NCBI RefSeq assembly: GCF_029360705.1
Contig: NZ_JARKMX010000008.1
Location: forward strand, 3,789,479-3,853,478
Source of the DNA: Paraflavitalea pollutisoli
GTDB taxonomy: Bacteria > Bacteroidota > Bacteroidia > Chitinophagales > Chitinophagaceae
Direction: 5' to 3'
DNA length: 64,000 bases
The notes under the pieces were generated by a model. The model was given only the letters and a program-made list of their open reading frames with translations, searched no databases and was not told the DNA's origin. This document shows, piece after piece, positions 44,949 to 54,431 of this stretch (its first letter is position 1; each line of letters opens with the position of its first letter). The translations under genes were made by a program, and so were the position numbers.

Positions 44949-45855
44949 ACTCCTCCAGTGAAACCCGCTGCTTGCCTACCTTAAGCTTGTACCCTACTCC
45001 TACCTTCAGGGCGTAGTTGGGCGCCTCGTGGCTGACGGGAAAGTTGAAACAGATCGGATAGTCGTACTCTTGTACGATCTCGTGAATGATGTCGTAGATG
45101 GGTTTGCCAAAAGGACGCTCGGTATCCTTATTGTCGGTGAACCCTCCAATGACAAGACCTGCCAGCTTATCGAGCTTACCAGCCCGCTTCAATTGGTACA
45201 ACATCCTGTCGACATTGTATTTGTATTCGCCTACATCTTCCAGGAAGAGGATCCTGCCCTTAGTCTTGACATCGGAAGGGGTGCCAACGATATGCGCCAG
45301 CAACGAAAGATTTCCACCGACCAGTTCACCAATCGCTTCTCCTTTTTGGTTGTATTCATGCGGTTCACAATGATAGCGTGCCGTTTTGCCTTCAAAAGCA
45401 TGCTTCAGCGACTGTACATATTCGTTTTTGAACCCTTCATCGTTGAAGGCTGCTGCCATCGGGGCATGTAAAGAAGCGATATTGTAGTTGCTGTAAATAT
45501 GTGCATGCAACACGGTAATATCACTGAACCCGATGATCCACTTGGGTTGCTTTTTGAATGCTTTGAAGTTGATGTGATCGATGATGCGCCCCATGCCATA
45601 TCCACCGCGGCCACATAGTATCGCCTTTACCGAATCATCATCCAGCATGGCCTGAAAATCTGCCAGCCTTTCCTCATCCGTACCAGAGAAATAATTGGTT
45701 GAATCACTACCCAGGGTTTTGCCCACTTTTACAGTGTATCCCCATTGTTGCAAAACGTCGATACAGGTTTGCGCTTTGTCAGCATCCATATAACCTGCGG
45801 GACAGGTAATGCCGATCGTATCACCCGGTACTAAATAAGGAGGAGTTTTTACCAT
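44947..45855 (-). CDS. LD-carboxypeptidase, S66 family (cytoplasmic copy)
   Basis: 302 residues without a signal peptide. S66 features: N-terminal PGDTIGITCPAGY, nucleophile Ser in WIIGFSDITVLH, catalytic Glu in LFLEDVGEY and His in FPVSHEAPN near the C-terminus. It trims D-Ala from tetrapeptides during peptidoglycan recycling (LdcA family); microcin self-immunity proteins share the fold. It lies 67 bases after the exported paralogue stop and may be cotranscribed. Confidence 0.9.
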   Translation of the reverse strand: MVKTPPYLVPGDTIGITCPAGYMDADKAQTCIDVLQQWGYTVKVGKTLGSDSTNYFSGTDEERLADFQAMLDDDSVKAILCGRGGYGMGRIIDHINFKAFKKQPKWIIGFSDITVLHAHIYSNYNIASLHAPMAAAFNDEGFKNEYVQSLKHAFEGKTARYHCEPHEYNQKGEAIGELVGGNLSLLAHIVGTPSDVKTKGRILFLEDVGEYKYNVDRMLYQLKRAGKLDKLAGLVIGGFTDNKDTERPFGKPIYDIIHEIVQEYDYPICFNFPVSHEAPNYALKVGVGYKLKVGKQRVSLEE

Positions 45856-45922
45856 ACTAGTTGCAAGTTAAGGATCGAGGCGCTATCAGTTTCATGTCAA
45901 TCATGCATTACCGGATATAGGA

Positions 45923-46963
45923 TCAGGATTTAGCCCGGTTTTCGACCAGCGTAACGCCTTCCGTATTTACCTCCAGCGTATGTACAGCCCCGCTCTTCAG
46001 AGCAAAATTGTTCTTCTGATGCCCAACCGGAAAATCGAAACACACGGGATAGTCGAAGTTTTTGACCTTCTCCAGCACGATGTCGGGTACTGTACGACCA
46101 AACTCTTCACCCGGATCATCGGGCTTTACTTTAAACCCACCAATGATCAGTCCCTTCAGTTTATCCAGTTTACCGGTACGCGACAGGTTCCAGAACATCC
46201 GGTCGATGCTGTACAGGTATTCGCCTGTATCTTCTACGAACAGGATCTTGCCAGCGGTTAACAAGTCCGATTTACTGCCCGCCAGCGTTTCGATGGTCTT
46301 CAGGTTCCCGCCCACCAGCACGCCGGTAGCCGACCCCACGCGATTGAACGCATTAGGCCCTGTTGTATATTTCATGGTTTCACCCGACAAAGCCTTTTTA
46401 ATAGAAAGGATCGTATCGATCTGCACTGGGTCAGCTTTGGACCAATCGTCCGGAAAGCTATTGCACATCTTGGAGTGGATGGAGGCAATGCCGTATTGAT
46501 GACTGAGGTGGCAATGCAGCACTGTGATATCACTGAACCCGATGATCCATTTGGGCCTTGATTCCAGGCGGGAAAAGTCGAGCCGGTCAATGATCCGCAC
46601 AAAACCATAACCGCCCCGGGCGCACATGATCGCCTGCACCTCGTGGTCATCCATCAGCTGCTGAAAATCAGCCGCCCTTTCTGCGTCGGTGCCGCCAAAG
46701 GTAGCATCACGCTGCCCGACGGTATTACCTACCTTAACATTATAACCCCAGCTTTTCATTTGGGCAATCGCTGGCTCGATGTCTTTCAACAAGATATACC
46801 CGGCCGGACAGGTGATGCCGATCGTATCACCTGGTTTCAGGTAAGGGGGTATTATCGGCTTTTTGGCCCCGTCGCCCGACAATGCGGGCGTTGCTCCACC
46901 CGGAATGGCTGGCAACAAAGCACCTGTAGCCAATATAGAAGAAAGAAAATGCTTACGGTTCAT
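45923..46963 (-). CDS. LD-carboxypeptidase, S66 family (exported copy)
   Basis: 346 residues from the ATG at 46961-46963; the start gives a signal-like N-terminus (MNRKHFLSSILATGALLPAIPGGA). The same S66 landmarks appear as in the neighbour: PGDTIGITCPAGYI, Ser in WIIGFSDITVLH, Glu in FVEDTGEYLY and His in FPVGHQKNN. It is presumably active in the periplasm on peptidoglycan peptides (inference), next to a cytoplasmic copy. First gene of the pair. Confidence 0.88.
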   Translation of the reverse strand: MNRKHFLSSILATGALLPAIPGGATPALSGDGAKKPIIPPYLKPGDTIGITCPAGYILLKDIEPAIAQMKSWGYNVKVGNTVGQRDATFGGTDAERAADFQQLMDDHEVQAIMCARGGYGFVRIIDRLDFSRLESRPKWIIGFSDITVLHCHLSHQYGIASIHSKMCNSFPDDWSKADPVQIDTILSIKKALSGETMKYTTGPNAFNRVGSATGVLVGGNLKTIETLAGSKSDLLTAGKILFVEDTGEYLYSIDRMFWNLSRTGKLDKLKGLIIGGFKVKPDDPGEEFGRTVPDIVLEKVKNFDYPVCFDFPVGHQKNNFALKSGAVHTLEVNTEGVTLVENRAKS

Positions 46964-47172
46964 GTCAGTGATTTTACGTCCGGCACTACAGGCCGTTTCT
47001 AATGATTGACCCGCTTTGCGCAGGAAGGTCACAATTTACTACCGGAAAAAATAAAGTTTAACATTTCTGTCAGTTAGTTGTTAGTCCACCAAACCTGACA
47101 TGTCCGGCAAAACAGACATGATTTGAAGCGTAATTGACATGTTAACGCAGTCCGGATTAAAGAAATTCAATA

Positions 47173-47180
47173 TAGCTTTG
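47173..47180 (+). promoter_or_regulatory. Predicted -7 element of the outer membrane protein gene
   Basis: TAGCTTTG matches TAnnTTTG exactly; transcription would start near 47186. The motif GACATG recurs three times upstream (47097, 47115 and 47136), possibly a regulator site. Confidence 0.45.
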
Positions 47181-47220
47181 CACACCCAAACTCTATTTTA
47201 GTAAGGAACCGAACGAATCT

Positions 47221-48087
47221 ATGGCAAGGAAGTATCTGATAGCGCTTACCGTACTGGTGGCCGCCATCCAACAAACAGCAACTGCGCAGAGCAACTGGAA
47301 ATTTGTAAAAAATGGCAGCTTTTACCTCAGCTGGGGGTACAATACTGAATGGTATACCCGCTCCACCGTACACGTTAAACAACCCTCCCTGGGCAACGAT
47401 TATAAGCTCGTACATGTAAAAGCGCATGACCGGCCAGGCTGGGACGATGGTCTGTTCTCTAAACCCATGACCATTCCGCAATACAATTACCGCATAGGTT
47501 ATTTCTTCAATGAGAAGCAAGACCTCGCGCTGGAAATCAACTTCGACCACACCAAGTATATCATCACCGATGGCCAGCAGGTCAACGTGAAAGGCACCAT
47601 CAACGGTCAGAAAGTCAATGGCCAACGGGAATTTTCTGAAGCAACCGGATCCTACTACTACCTGAACAACGGGGCCAACTTCCTGCTGTTCAACCTGGTA
47701 AAGCGTTTTCGCCTGGTGCAACCCGGTCCTGCCAACAACCTGAAACTGGACCTCTTGGCCAAGGCAGGTGTAGGTCCCGTTATCCCCCACGTGGAAAACA
47801 GCTTTTTTGGACAGGCCAACGAACCCGGCTTTCAGATCGGGGGCTGGAATACCGGCATCGAGACGGCTTTTCGCCTGACAGCCTTCCGCTATGCCTACCT
47901 CGAGTTTGCCCAGAAGTTCGACTATGCCCGCTACAGCCACCTGAAAGTATACGAGGGACGCGCCAAACAGGCATTCGGCACCTACGAACTGATCCTCAAC
48001 CTGGGCTTTACCCTGCCCACCGGCAAGCACAACAAGGAGTTTGCGAAGAAGACAAGTACCAGCATACTGGATAGTAAAATACAATAG
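47221..48087 (+). CDS. Outer membrane beta-barrel protein of unknown function
   Basis: 288 residues with a signal peptide (about 1-22, ending ATAQ). The body is rich in aromatic amphipathic strands (GSFYLSWGYNTEWYTRS, YNYRIGYFFNEKQDLALEINFDHTKYI, AFGTYELILNLGFTLP), typical of an outer membrane barrel. No specific family was recognised. An antisense ORF of similar length exists but has no signal. Ends at the terminator at 48117. Confidence 0.8.
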   Translation: MARKYLIALTVLVAAIQQTATAQSNWKFVKNGSFYLSWGYNTEWYTRSTVHVKQPSLGNDYKLVHVKAHDRPGWDDGLFSKPMTIPQYNYRIGYFFNEKQDLALEINFDHTKYIITDGQQVNVKGTINGQKVNGQREFSEATGSYYYLNNGANFLLFNLVKRFRLVQPGPANNLKLDLLAKAGVGPVIPHVENSFFGQANEPGFQIGGWNTGIETAFRLTAFRYAYLEFAQKFDYARYSHLKVYEGRAKQAFGTYELILNLGFTLPTGKHNKEFAKKTSTSILDSKIQ

Positions 48088-48116
48088 GAGGCAGCGCTTC
48101 CTGCAACGATAATATG

Positions 48117-48147
48117 CGGTCTGGCCCCTGGCCAGACCGTTCTTTTT
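48117..48147 (+). terminator. Intrinsic terminator after the outer membrane protein gene
   Basis: CGGTCTGGCC pairs with GGCCAGACCG around a 3-base loop, followed by TTCTTTTTG. Confidence 0.83.
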
Positions 48148-48271
48148 GCCTCCCGGCCAAATTTCTCGTCATTTCCCAACCATTGCCTTCCTGCCTTACG
48201 TCAATAGATAGAGGACCGACTACCGTGTGCCAGGCGCAACCCGCAACCATCACCAACCATCCACACCAATC

Positions 48272-48832
48272 GTGTTAACAAACCGGGATGACATCATAGA
48301 AGGCTGTAAAAAGCAGGATCCCAAAAGCCAGGAGGCGCTGTACAAGACCTGCTATACCGGGATGATCAAACTGTGCACCCGCTACGCAAGGGATGCCGAT
48401 GAAGCAGCCTCCCTGTTTAACGAAGGCATGCTCAAGGTGTTCAATACCCTGCACCAATACCAGGGCCGGGGCGACTGGATGGGATGGGTACGCCGCATCA
48501 TGGTCAATACCTGCATCGATCACTTGCGCAAGCAGGCCAAATTCAACCACCAACCACTGGAGATCGTATCCGGCGACAACAACGCCATCGATCCCGACAT
48601 CTATAACCGGCTTTCTGCCAGCGACGTCATGCGCTTACTACAGGAGCTGCCCCGCAATACCGCACTTGTCTTTAACCTCTTCGTGCTCGACGGCTTCAAA
48701 CATGAAGAGATCGGACAAATGCTCGGCATAGCGATCGGCACCTCCAAATGGCACCTCAATGAAGCCAGGCGCCTGTTGAAACATAAACTCGATACATTAT
48801 TGAAAAAAGAAATCTACTCTAATGCAATCTGA
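48272..48832 (+). CDS. ECF-type RNA polymerase sigma factor paired with a membrane protein
   Basis: 186 residues from a GTG start at 48272 (MLTNRDDIIEGCKKQDPKSQEALYK), which fits the family opening; the ORF can start at the ATG 48227 with 15 atypical extra residues. Region 2 has GWVRRIMVNTCIDHLRKQ; region 4 has LPRNTALVFNLFVLDGFKHEEIGQMLGIAIGTSKWHLNEARRLL. It recognises promoters of an unknown regulon. Its 3' end overlaps the next gene's start by 11 bases, which suggests translational coupling. Confidence 0.9.
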   Translation: MLTNRDDIIEGCKKQDPKSQEALYKTCYTGMIKLCTRYARDADEAASLFNEGMLKVFNTLHQYQGRGDWMGWVRRIMVNTCIDHLRKQAKFNHQPLEIVSGDNNAIDPDIYNRLSASDVMRLLQELPRNTALVFNLFVLDGFKHEEIGQMLGIAIGTSKWHLNEARRLLKHKLDTLLKKEIYSNAI

Positions 48833-50798
48833 ACAGGAAAATATAGACGACTTCTTCCGTAAAAAAGAAGAGGAATACCAGCACGATACCGGTGACGCCG
48901 GTATCCAATGGGAACGCATGCGGGGGCTGCTGGCACCACCCCTACAACCCGCTCCCAGAGGGTTCCGCTGGTTGTCATCCCGGCATGTGGTTAAATACTT
49001 TGGTGGATTTGCCATCGTGACGGTCATTACACTGGTAACCATCACCGCAGTCCGGTCAACTAAAAAAGCAGCTACACCCCGTACCAAGGCGGTGGCAGCT
49101 ACCACAGCCAATACATCCTCACGGGGCACTGTGGTCGCCAACCCGATACCGGCTCAAAAAGCGAGCAGCCCCAGCAATAGTAAGTCAACATCATCAAATG
49201 CCGGCAGCGTGCGACAGCCCTCCTCATCGGGCACCCCCATGGCCGGTCGTCAACCCGCCGCAAAGCCCGCTGGCAATACCAACAGGGCAACGGTTGCGCA
49301 GGTGCGCAACCATGGAGCGGCATCTGAACCGAATCTGTCCGCCCCACCTTTCGACAAACAGACCAACCAGACCGTGACAGCACATTTGACCATCAACCAG
49401 CAACCACCGGTCACCAACAACAACCCATTGCCCATTCGCCTGGAACCAGCAGCCACCAACAACAACGGGCAGCTGATCCCTGCAATAGCAGTGGAACAGG
49501 GAGTCGCAAAACCCTCCGTGGCTGCCGAGCAGATCAATGCATTCTACAAAACCATGGCGAAGCCTGCCACTGTATTTACGGTGGATGTGGAAAAGGAGAC
49601 GGTTTTAAACGGTCGTGAAGGCACGAGACTGATCATCCCTCCGCATTCATTTGCCACCAATACAGGAATGCTGAAAAACCAATTGGTCACCCTGGTTCTG
49701 GAAGAGTATTACACCTACGAAGACATGCTGGCAGCGAAGCTGACCACCACCAGCGGCGAAGAACAGTTGATTTCAAATGGTATGGTTAAGCTCACGGCGC
49801 ACAGCAACGGCAAGCCTGTCAATATCGCCTACGGCAAATCTATTCAGCTGGAAATGCCTGCTCCCCATTTCGACCCCGAAATGCAATTGTTTCGCGGTAC
49901 CCGCAGCAGCCTGAAGGATGCGTACAGAGCTGCCTTTGTCGAAAACCGTATGATCGATACCGTACATTTCAAGAAGCTGGAAGCCGATGAGAACGGGAAT
50001 ATCGACTGGATACCGGAAGGGCAGCTACAATCGTCTTTGTTCAACTACCATGTGCAGGAGCAAACGATCAAGGTATTCAATCCCTATGGTGACCCCTATA
50101 AAGTACACCATGGCAAAAGGCGGTTCACCGCCTATATGTATGTGTCAAAACGGTGCCCCCGATCCGACAAAGAGATGAAGAAACTGATCATCGACAATAG
50201 CAATGGGTACTATGACAGGGTAAAGATCAAACGGGTGGATCCAACACCCGTGGCGCGATACCGGTATGGCGCGGATTTGGCAGCTATTGCGGGAGATTCG
50301 GTAGAAATGACCTTCCGGCAGGCATTGCGCAAAAAATTGCTGGCGCCGGCAGACAGCCTGATGATGCTGGAAAAACTACGTGCAGACAGTGTGCGCCGGG
50401 CAAATGCACCGCAGATAATCAATAAATATAAATTCACCATCAACTCCCTCGGCTGGTTCAACTGCGATAAATACAGCCGCCGGACCATCCCCAATATGCT
50501 TTTCGCCTTCAATCCAGGGAAGGGGTTTGAAACCAGCACAATGGTTACCCACCTCATCTTCACACGGTACAAATCGGTGCTCAATGGCACGCCGAAGGGC
50601 AACAAGATCAACTTTGGCCGCATTCCAAAGGATGAGCCGGTAAAGCTGCTTTGCCTGGGGGTAAAAAACGGAAAGGTCATGTCGTGTATACAGGATTTCA
50701 ATACCAATAAAGACGAGATTCCCTCCATGACGTTTGAAGAAACCACGCCCGACCAATTCAAACAACAATTACAGGCATTATCCGCCGCACTGCCATAA
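48822..50798 (+). CDS. Single-pass membrane protein, candidate anti-sigma partner
   Basis: 658 residues. A cytoplasmic N-terminus of about 55 residues (MQSEQENIDDFFRKKEEEYQ) precedes one transmembrane helix (about 63-82, FGGFAIVTVITLVTITAV), a Thr/Ser/Pro/Asn-rich linker (about 85-220) and a large periplasmic region (about 240-658) containing a segment like TVLNGREGTRLIIPPHSF. This layout, behind an ECF sigma factor in an overlapping operon, fits an anti-sigma or envelope sensor, but there is no recognised zinc anti-sigma motif, so this is inference. Function unknown. Confidence 0.8.
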   Translation: MQSEQENIDDFFRKKEEEYQHDTGDAGIQWERMRGLLAPPLQPAPRGFRWLSSRHVVKYFGGFAIVTVITLVTITAVRSTKKAATPRTKAVAATTANTSSRGTVVANPIPAQKASSPSNSKSTSSNAGSVRQPSSSGTPMAGRQPAAKPAGNTNRATVAQVRNHGAASEPNLSAPPFDKQTNQTVTAHLTINQQPPVTNNNPLPIRLEPAATNNNGQLIPAIAVEQGVAKPSVAAEQINAFYKTMAKPATVFTVDVEKETVLNGREGTRLIIPPHSFATNTGMLKNQLVTLVLEEYYTYEDMLAAKLTTTSGEEQLISNGMVKLTAHSNGKPVNIAYGKSIQLEMPAPHFDPEMQLFRGTRSSLKDAYRAAFVENRMIDTVHFKKLEADENGNIDWIPEGQLQSSLFNYHVQEQTIKVFNPYGDPYKVHHGKRRFTAYMYVSKRCPRSDKEMKKLIIDNSNGYYDRVKIKRVDPTPVARYRYGADLAAIAGDSVEMTFRQALRKKLLAPADSLMMLEKLRADSVRRANAPQIINKYKFTINSLGWFNCDKYSRRTIPNMLFAFNPGKGFETSTMVTHLIFTRYKSVLNGTPKGNKINFGRIPKDEPVKLLCLGVKNGKVMSCIQDFNTNKDEIPSMTFEETTPDQFKQQLQALSAALP

Positions 50799-50847
50799 CG
50801 CAGTGGGGCAATACCACACCCCATTTCCCCATTACCTGTCAAATAGT

Positions 50848-50855
50848 TATTTTTG
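50848..50855 (+). promoter_or_regulatory. Predicted -7 element of metG
   Basis: TATTTTTG matches TAnnTTTG; the leader to the ATG at 50927 is about 65 bases. No clear TTG lies 19 bp upstream. Confidence 0.45.
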
Positions 50856-50926
50856 CGGACATTTGCGGCAACCACGACAGTCCGTAGGGGACATGCCCAT
50901 TTTATGAAGTAAAAGACGATTTGACA

Positions 50927-53086
50927 ATGACAGACTTTAAGAGATACCTGGTAACCGCCGCATTACCCTATGCCAACGGCCCCATCCACATCGGGCACCT
51001 GGCAGGTTGTTACCTTCCGGCCGACATTTATGTGCGCTACCAGCGCGCCCGCTTACGCGATATCAAATTCATTTGTGGCAGTGATGAACACGGCGTACCC
51101 ATCCAGATCCGGGCAATGCGCGAAGGCACTACCCCACAGGCCGTCGTCAACAAATACCACAAACTCATGGGAGATACCTTCCGCGATATGGGTATCTCGT
51201 TCGATATCTATTCCCGTACCTCCAATCCCGTTCACCACCAAACGGCTTCTGACTTCTTCAAAAAGATGTACGATGAAGGCAAATTCGAGGAAAAGGAATC
51301 CGAACAGTATTATGATGAGAAGGCCAATGCCTTCCTCGCTGATCGCTATATCGTAGGCACCTGCCCCATCTGTGGCAATGAAAATGCCTATGGCGACCAG
51401 TGCGAACGATGCGGATCGACACTGAGTCCCGAACAACTGATTAACCCACGCAGTACGCTCAGCGATGCCGTGCCGGTAAAAAGAAAAACCAAACATTGGT
51501 ACCTGCCGCTGCAGAATTATGAACCCTGGCTAAAGGAGTGGTTGCTGGAAGGACATAAGGAATGGAAGAACAACGTCTATGGCCAGTGCAAATCCTGGAT
51601 CGACAATGGGCTGCAGCCGCGTGCCATGACCCGCGATAGCAACTGGGGCGTAAAAGTACCCCTGCCCGATACAGAAGGAAAAGTATTGTATGTATGGTTC
51701 GATGCGCCCATCGGGTATATCAGCGCCACCAAGGAACTGACAGAACAATGGGCCGATTACTGGCAACAGAACGATACCAAGCTGGTGCATTTCATTGGCA
51801 AGGACAATATCGTATTCCATTGCATCATCTTCCCGGCGATGCTGAAAGCGCACGGCGATTTTGTTTTACCCGAGAACGTACCTGCCAACGAGTTCCTAAA
51901 CCTGGAAGGCGAGAAAGTATCTACCAGCCGCAACTGGGCCGTGTGGGTAGACGAATACATGAGAGACTTCCCCGATCAGCAGGACGTGTTGCGGTATGTG
52001 CTCTGTGCCAATGCACCGGAAACAAAAGACAATGACTTTACCTGGAAAGATTTCCTGGAAAGAAACAATAGCGAGCTCGTATCCATCTTCGGCAACTTTG
52101 TAAACCGTGCCTTTGTGCTCATGCACAAACTGTGTGGCGGCAAAGTACCACCCTTACATGCAGATGTCGCGGATAAAGCAGACCAGGATTTGCTGGCCGA
52201 ATTCGAGGCAACCAAAACAAGGGTAGAAACATTGCTGGAACAATACAAATTCCGCGAAGCCCTTTTTGAAGTGATCGACCTGTCGCGCAAAGGCAACAAA
52301 TATATGCAGGACAAAGAACCCTGGATCGTTGCCAAGAGCCTCGCAGAGAATCCCGAAAAGCAAAAGCTGATCGATAACTGCCTGCACATTTGCCTGCAGT
52401 TGACCGCCAACCTCGCCGTCATGATCAACCCCTTCCTGCCTTTCACGGCAAAGAAGATGCTGCACATGATGAAGGTAGTAGACAAGATGCTCGAATGGGA
52501 AAACGCCGGTAAAACCAAATTACTGAGCGTAGGCTATAGCTTGCGCGAACCGCAATTGCTGTTCCGCAAAATAGAAGCATCTGAAATAGAAGCACAGATC
52601 GAAAAGTTGAAAGCCAATATGGTGAAACCAGCTGCTACCGTAGATCCTGCTGCGAAGAAGGCCGCCAAGGATGCCAAATATGCTGCCAAGGCAGCTGATA
52701 AAGAAGCCACCACGGAAGCAACCGCTACCAGCACGGAAGAAACCGCCAGCCCGGTGAAGCCAGAGATCGTATACGACGATTTCGCAAAGATCGACCTGAA
52801 AGTAGGGACCATCGTGGCTGCCGAAAAAGTCGCCAAGGCCGATAAACTGCTGAAGCTGGAAGTAGACCTGGGCTTTGAAAAACGCACCATCGTATCGGGC
52901 ATCGCGCTGCACTTTCAGCCAGAAGCCATCGTAGGTCAGCAAGTAGTCGTCGTTACCAACCTCGCGCCTCGTAAAATGAGGGGTATCGAGAGCAATGGCA
53001 TGATCCTGATGGCAGAAGACAAAGCCGGCAAACTGCACTTTGTCAACCCCAACACAAAAGTGGATGAGGGATCAGGAGTAAGTTAA
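50927..53086 (+). CDS. metG: Methionyl-tRNA synthetase with C-terminal tRNA-binding domain
   Basis: 719 residues from the ATG at 50927 (a TTG six bases earlier also opens the frame). Charges tRNA-Met. HIGH-type motif HIGH at 21-24, a zinc-binding knuckle CPICGN ... CERCG (about 145-165), and KMSKS-type motif KVSTS (in [10 protein letters not shown]). A Lys/Ala-rich linker (about 570-605) joins the anticodon domain to the C-terminal OB-fold tRNA-binding domain ([17 protein letters not shown] and onwards). Ends before a terminator at 53112. Confidence 0.97.
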   Translation: MTDFKRYLVTAALPYANGPIHIGHLAGCYLPADIYVRYQRARLRDIKFICGSDEHGVPIQIRAMREGTTPQAVVNKYHKLMGDTFRDMGISFDIYSRTSNPVHHQTASDFFKKMYDEGKFEEKESEQYYDEKANAFLADRYIVGTCPICGNENAYGDQCERCGSTLSPEQLINPRSTLSDAVPVKRKTKHWYLPLQNYEPWLKEWLLEGHKEWKNNVYGQCKSWIDNGLQPRAMTRDSNWGVKVPLPDTEGKVLYVWFDAPIGYISATKELTEQWADYWQQNDTKLVHFIGKDNIVFHCIIFPAMLKAHGDFVLPENVPANEFLNLEGEKVSTSRNWAVWVDEYMRDFPDQQDVLRYVLCANAPETKDNDFTWKDFLERNNSELVSIFGNFVNRAFVLMHKLCGGKVPPLHADVADKADQDLLAEFEATKTRVETLLEQYKFREALFEVIDLSRKGNKYMQDKEPWIVAKSLAENPEKQKLIDNCLHICLQLTANLAVMINPFLPFTAKKMLHMMKVVDKMLEWENAGKTKLLSVGYSLREPQLLFRKIEASEIEAQIEKLKANMVKPAATVDPAAKKAAKDAKYAAKAADKEATTEATATSTEETASPVKPEIVYDDFAKIDLKVGTIVAAEKVAKADKLLKLEVDLGFEKRTIVSGIALHFQPEAIVGQQVVVVTNLAPRKMRGIESNGMILMAEDKAGKLHFVNPNTKVDEGSGVS

Positions 53087-53111
53087 TCGTATAAAGTGTC
53101 ATCTCTTATAC

Positions 53112-53142
53112 AGCCCTGCTCAACCAGCAGGGCTTTTTTTTG
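53112..53142 (+). terminator. Intrinsic terminator of metG
   Basis: AGCCCTGCT-CAACC-AGCAGGGCT followed by eight Ts. Confidence 0.88.
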
Positions 53143-53199
53143 TTGGTAGCCTCATCTGTCAATACCCATTTTAGTACTTTACGCATTAAACACAGCACT

Positions 53200-54078
53200 A
53201 TGCAACTCGGATTTATCGGACTGGGCAGCCTCGGCACTCCCATCGCACAAAACATCATCGACAGTGGTCATACGCTGGTCGTGTACAACCGCACAGCGAG
53301 CAAAGCACAACCGCTGGCGGATAAAGGCGCGAAGATCGCCACCAGTGTAGCCGAACTGGCGAAAGCCTGCGACATCGTATTCACCATGGTAGCCGATGAT
53401 GCCGCCCTGAAGGCGGTGACCACCGGTGAAGATGGCCTGCTGCAACACCTGCGCGCCGGCAGCCTGCATATATCTATGAGCACGATACTGGCTCAAACAG
53501 CTGGTGATCTGGCAGCCCTGCACGAGGCAAAAGGCCAGCACTATTTATCGGCACCCGTATTCGGACGCCCCGATGCAGCCACCGCCCGCAAACTCAACTT
53601 CGTCATCTCCGGTCCACAGGATGCGCGGACAACAGCTACCCCGTTGTTGAAAGCCGCCGGTGGTGCAGGGGTGTGGGAATTTGGTGATGATATCCTCACG
53701 GCCAATACGATCAAGATCAGTGGCAACTTCCTCATTGCTTCAGCGATGGAGGCAATTGGCGAAAGCATCCGCCTGGCCCAGGCCAGTGGCATCGATGCGC
53801 ACAAGATGTGGGAGATGTTTGGCCAAACGATCTTCAACGCCCCCATTTACCAGAACTACAGCAGGATCATCCTCAACAAGCAATATGAACCGGCCGCTTT
53901 CACGGCACGCCTCGGCCTCAAAGACCTCAACCTGGTACTGGACCAGGGTACAAAAACCGGCCAATCGCTTCCCCTGGCCGAATTGCTGAAAAGCCACCTG
54001 GCACAGCTCGTCAGTAGCGGACAAAGTGAGATCGACTGGAGTGCTGTCGCCGAGGGCGGAATCAGTAGCGGAGGGTAA
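53200..54078 (+). CDS. NAD(P)-dependent beta-hydroxyacid dehydrogenase-like oxidoreductase
   Basis: 292 residues from the ATG at 53200; the longer ORF adds 20 residues upstream that overlap the metG terminator region. The N-terminal Rossmann motif GFIGLGSLGTPIA (4-16) and the next segment VVYNRTASKAQPL identify the 3-hydroxyisobutyrate dehydrogenase superfamily. The substrate-binding-like DLAALHEAKGQHYLSAPVFGRPDAA is present and the catalytic Lys region is IKISGNF (K in NTIKISGNF). Substrate unknown (hydroxyisobutyrate, tartronate or succinic semialdehyde are typical). Cytoplasmic. Confidence 0.9.
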   Translation: MQLGFIGLGSLGTPIAQNIIDSGHTLVVYNRTASKAQPLADKGAKIATSVAELAKACDIVFTMVADDAALKAVTTGEDGLLQHLRAGSLHISMSTILAQTAGDLAALHEAKGQHYLSAPVFGRPDAATARKLNFVISGPQDARTTATPLLKAAGGAGVWEFGDDILTANTIKISGNFLIASAMEAIGESIRLAQASGIDAHKMWEMFGQTIFNAPIYQNYSRIILNKQYEPAAFTARLGLKDLNLVLDQGTKTGQSLPLAELLKSHLAQLVSSGQSEIDWSAVAEGGISSGG

Positions 54079-54431
54079 GCTTCAGACTGCCGAAAGCCGA
54101 CCTGTCCGGAGAGCGTAAAAGCTAGCGATGTATACTGATAATCAGAATGATACAAAGTAGGTCGCCAGCGCCCTCCGATTTACTGCCGAGCTCATGCCGA
54201 GCTGGTGCCGAGCCAGTGCCGAGCACATGCCGCGCTTTAGGTCCGGTATAGGTCCAGTGTAGGTCCGCTGTTCGTCCCCGGCCGCCGGGGTGAAGAAGGG
54301 GTTCAACAATGAATACGGAGCGGAAAAAACGAGCACCACCAGGCCATATTAAGCCTCGGGAACACCCCTTTATTATTCGGGCAATTGTATTATCTTCGGG
54401 TAAAATAGTTGTTTAACTAACTAATTATTCT
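54079..54431. other. 353-bp intergenic region with an 11-bp tandem array
   Basis: Contains the 54182-54280 array. A possible -7 element (TATCTTCG, 54391-54398) with a weak TTT 19 bp upstream precedes the fad gene. No other feature is recognised. Confidence 0.45.
54182..54280. repeat. Tandem array of 11-bp units in two in-phase blocks
   Basis: Five units with core TGCCGAGC (54182-54236), then four units with core TAGGTCC or TTCGTCC (54237-54280), all spaced by exactly 11 bases. The outer bases of each unit vary. Noncoding. Confidence 0.75.

Noticed and set aside
47167-48084. 305-codon ORF on the minus strand over the outer membrane protein gene
   Set aside because: Antisense shadow: the plus-strand ORF has a signal peptide, barrel strands, a promoter and a terminator; the antisense product has none of these.
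54182-54280. Array considered as CRISPR
   Set aside because: Units are 11 bases without spacers and no cas genes are present.
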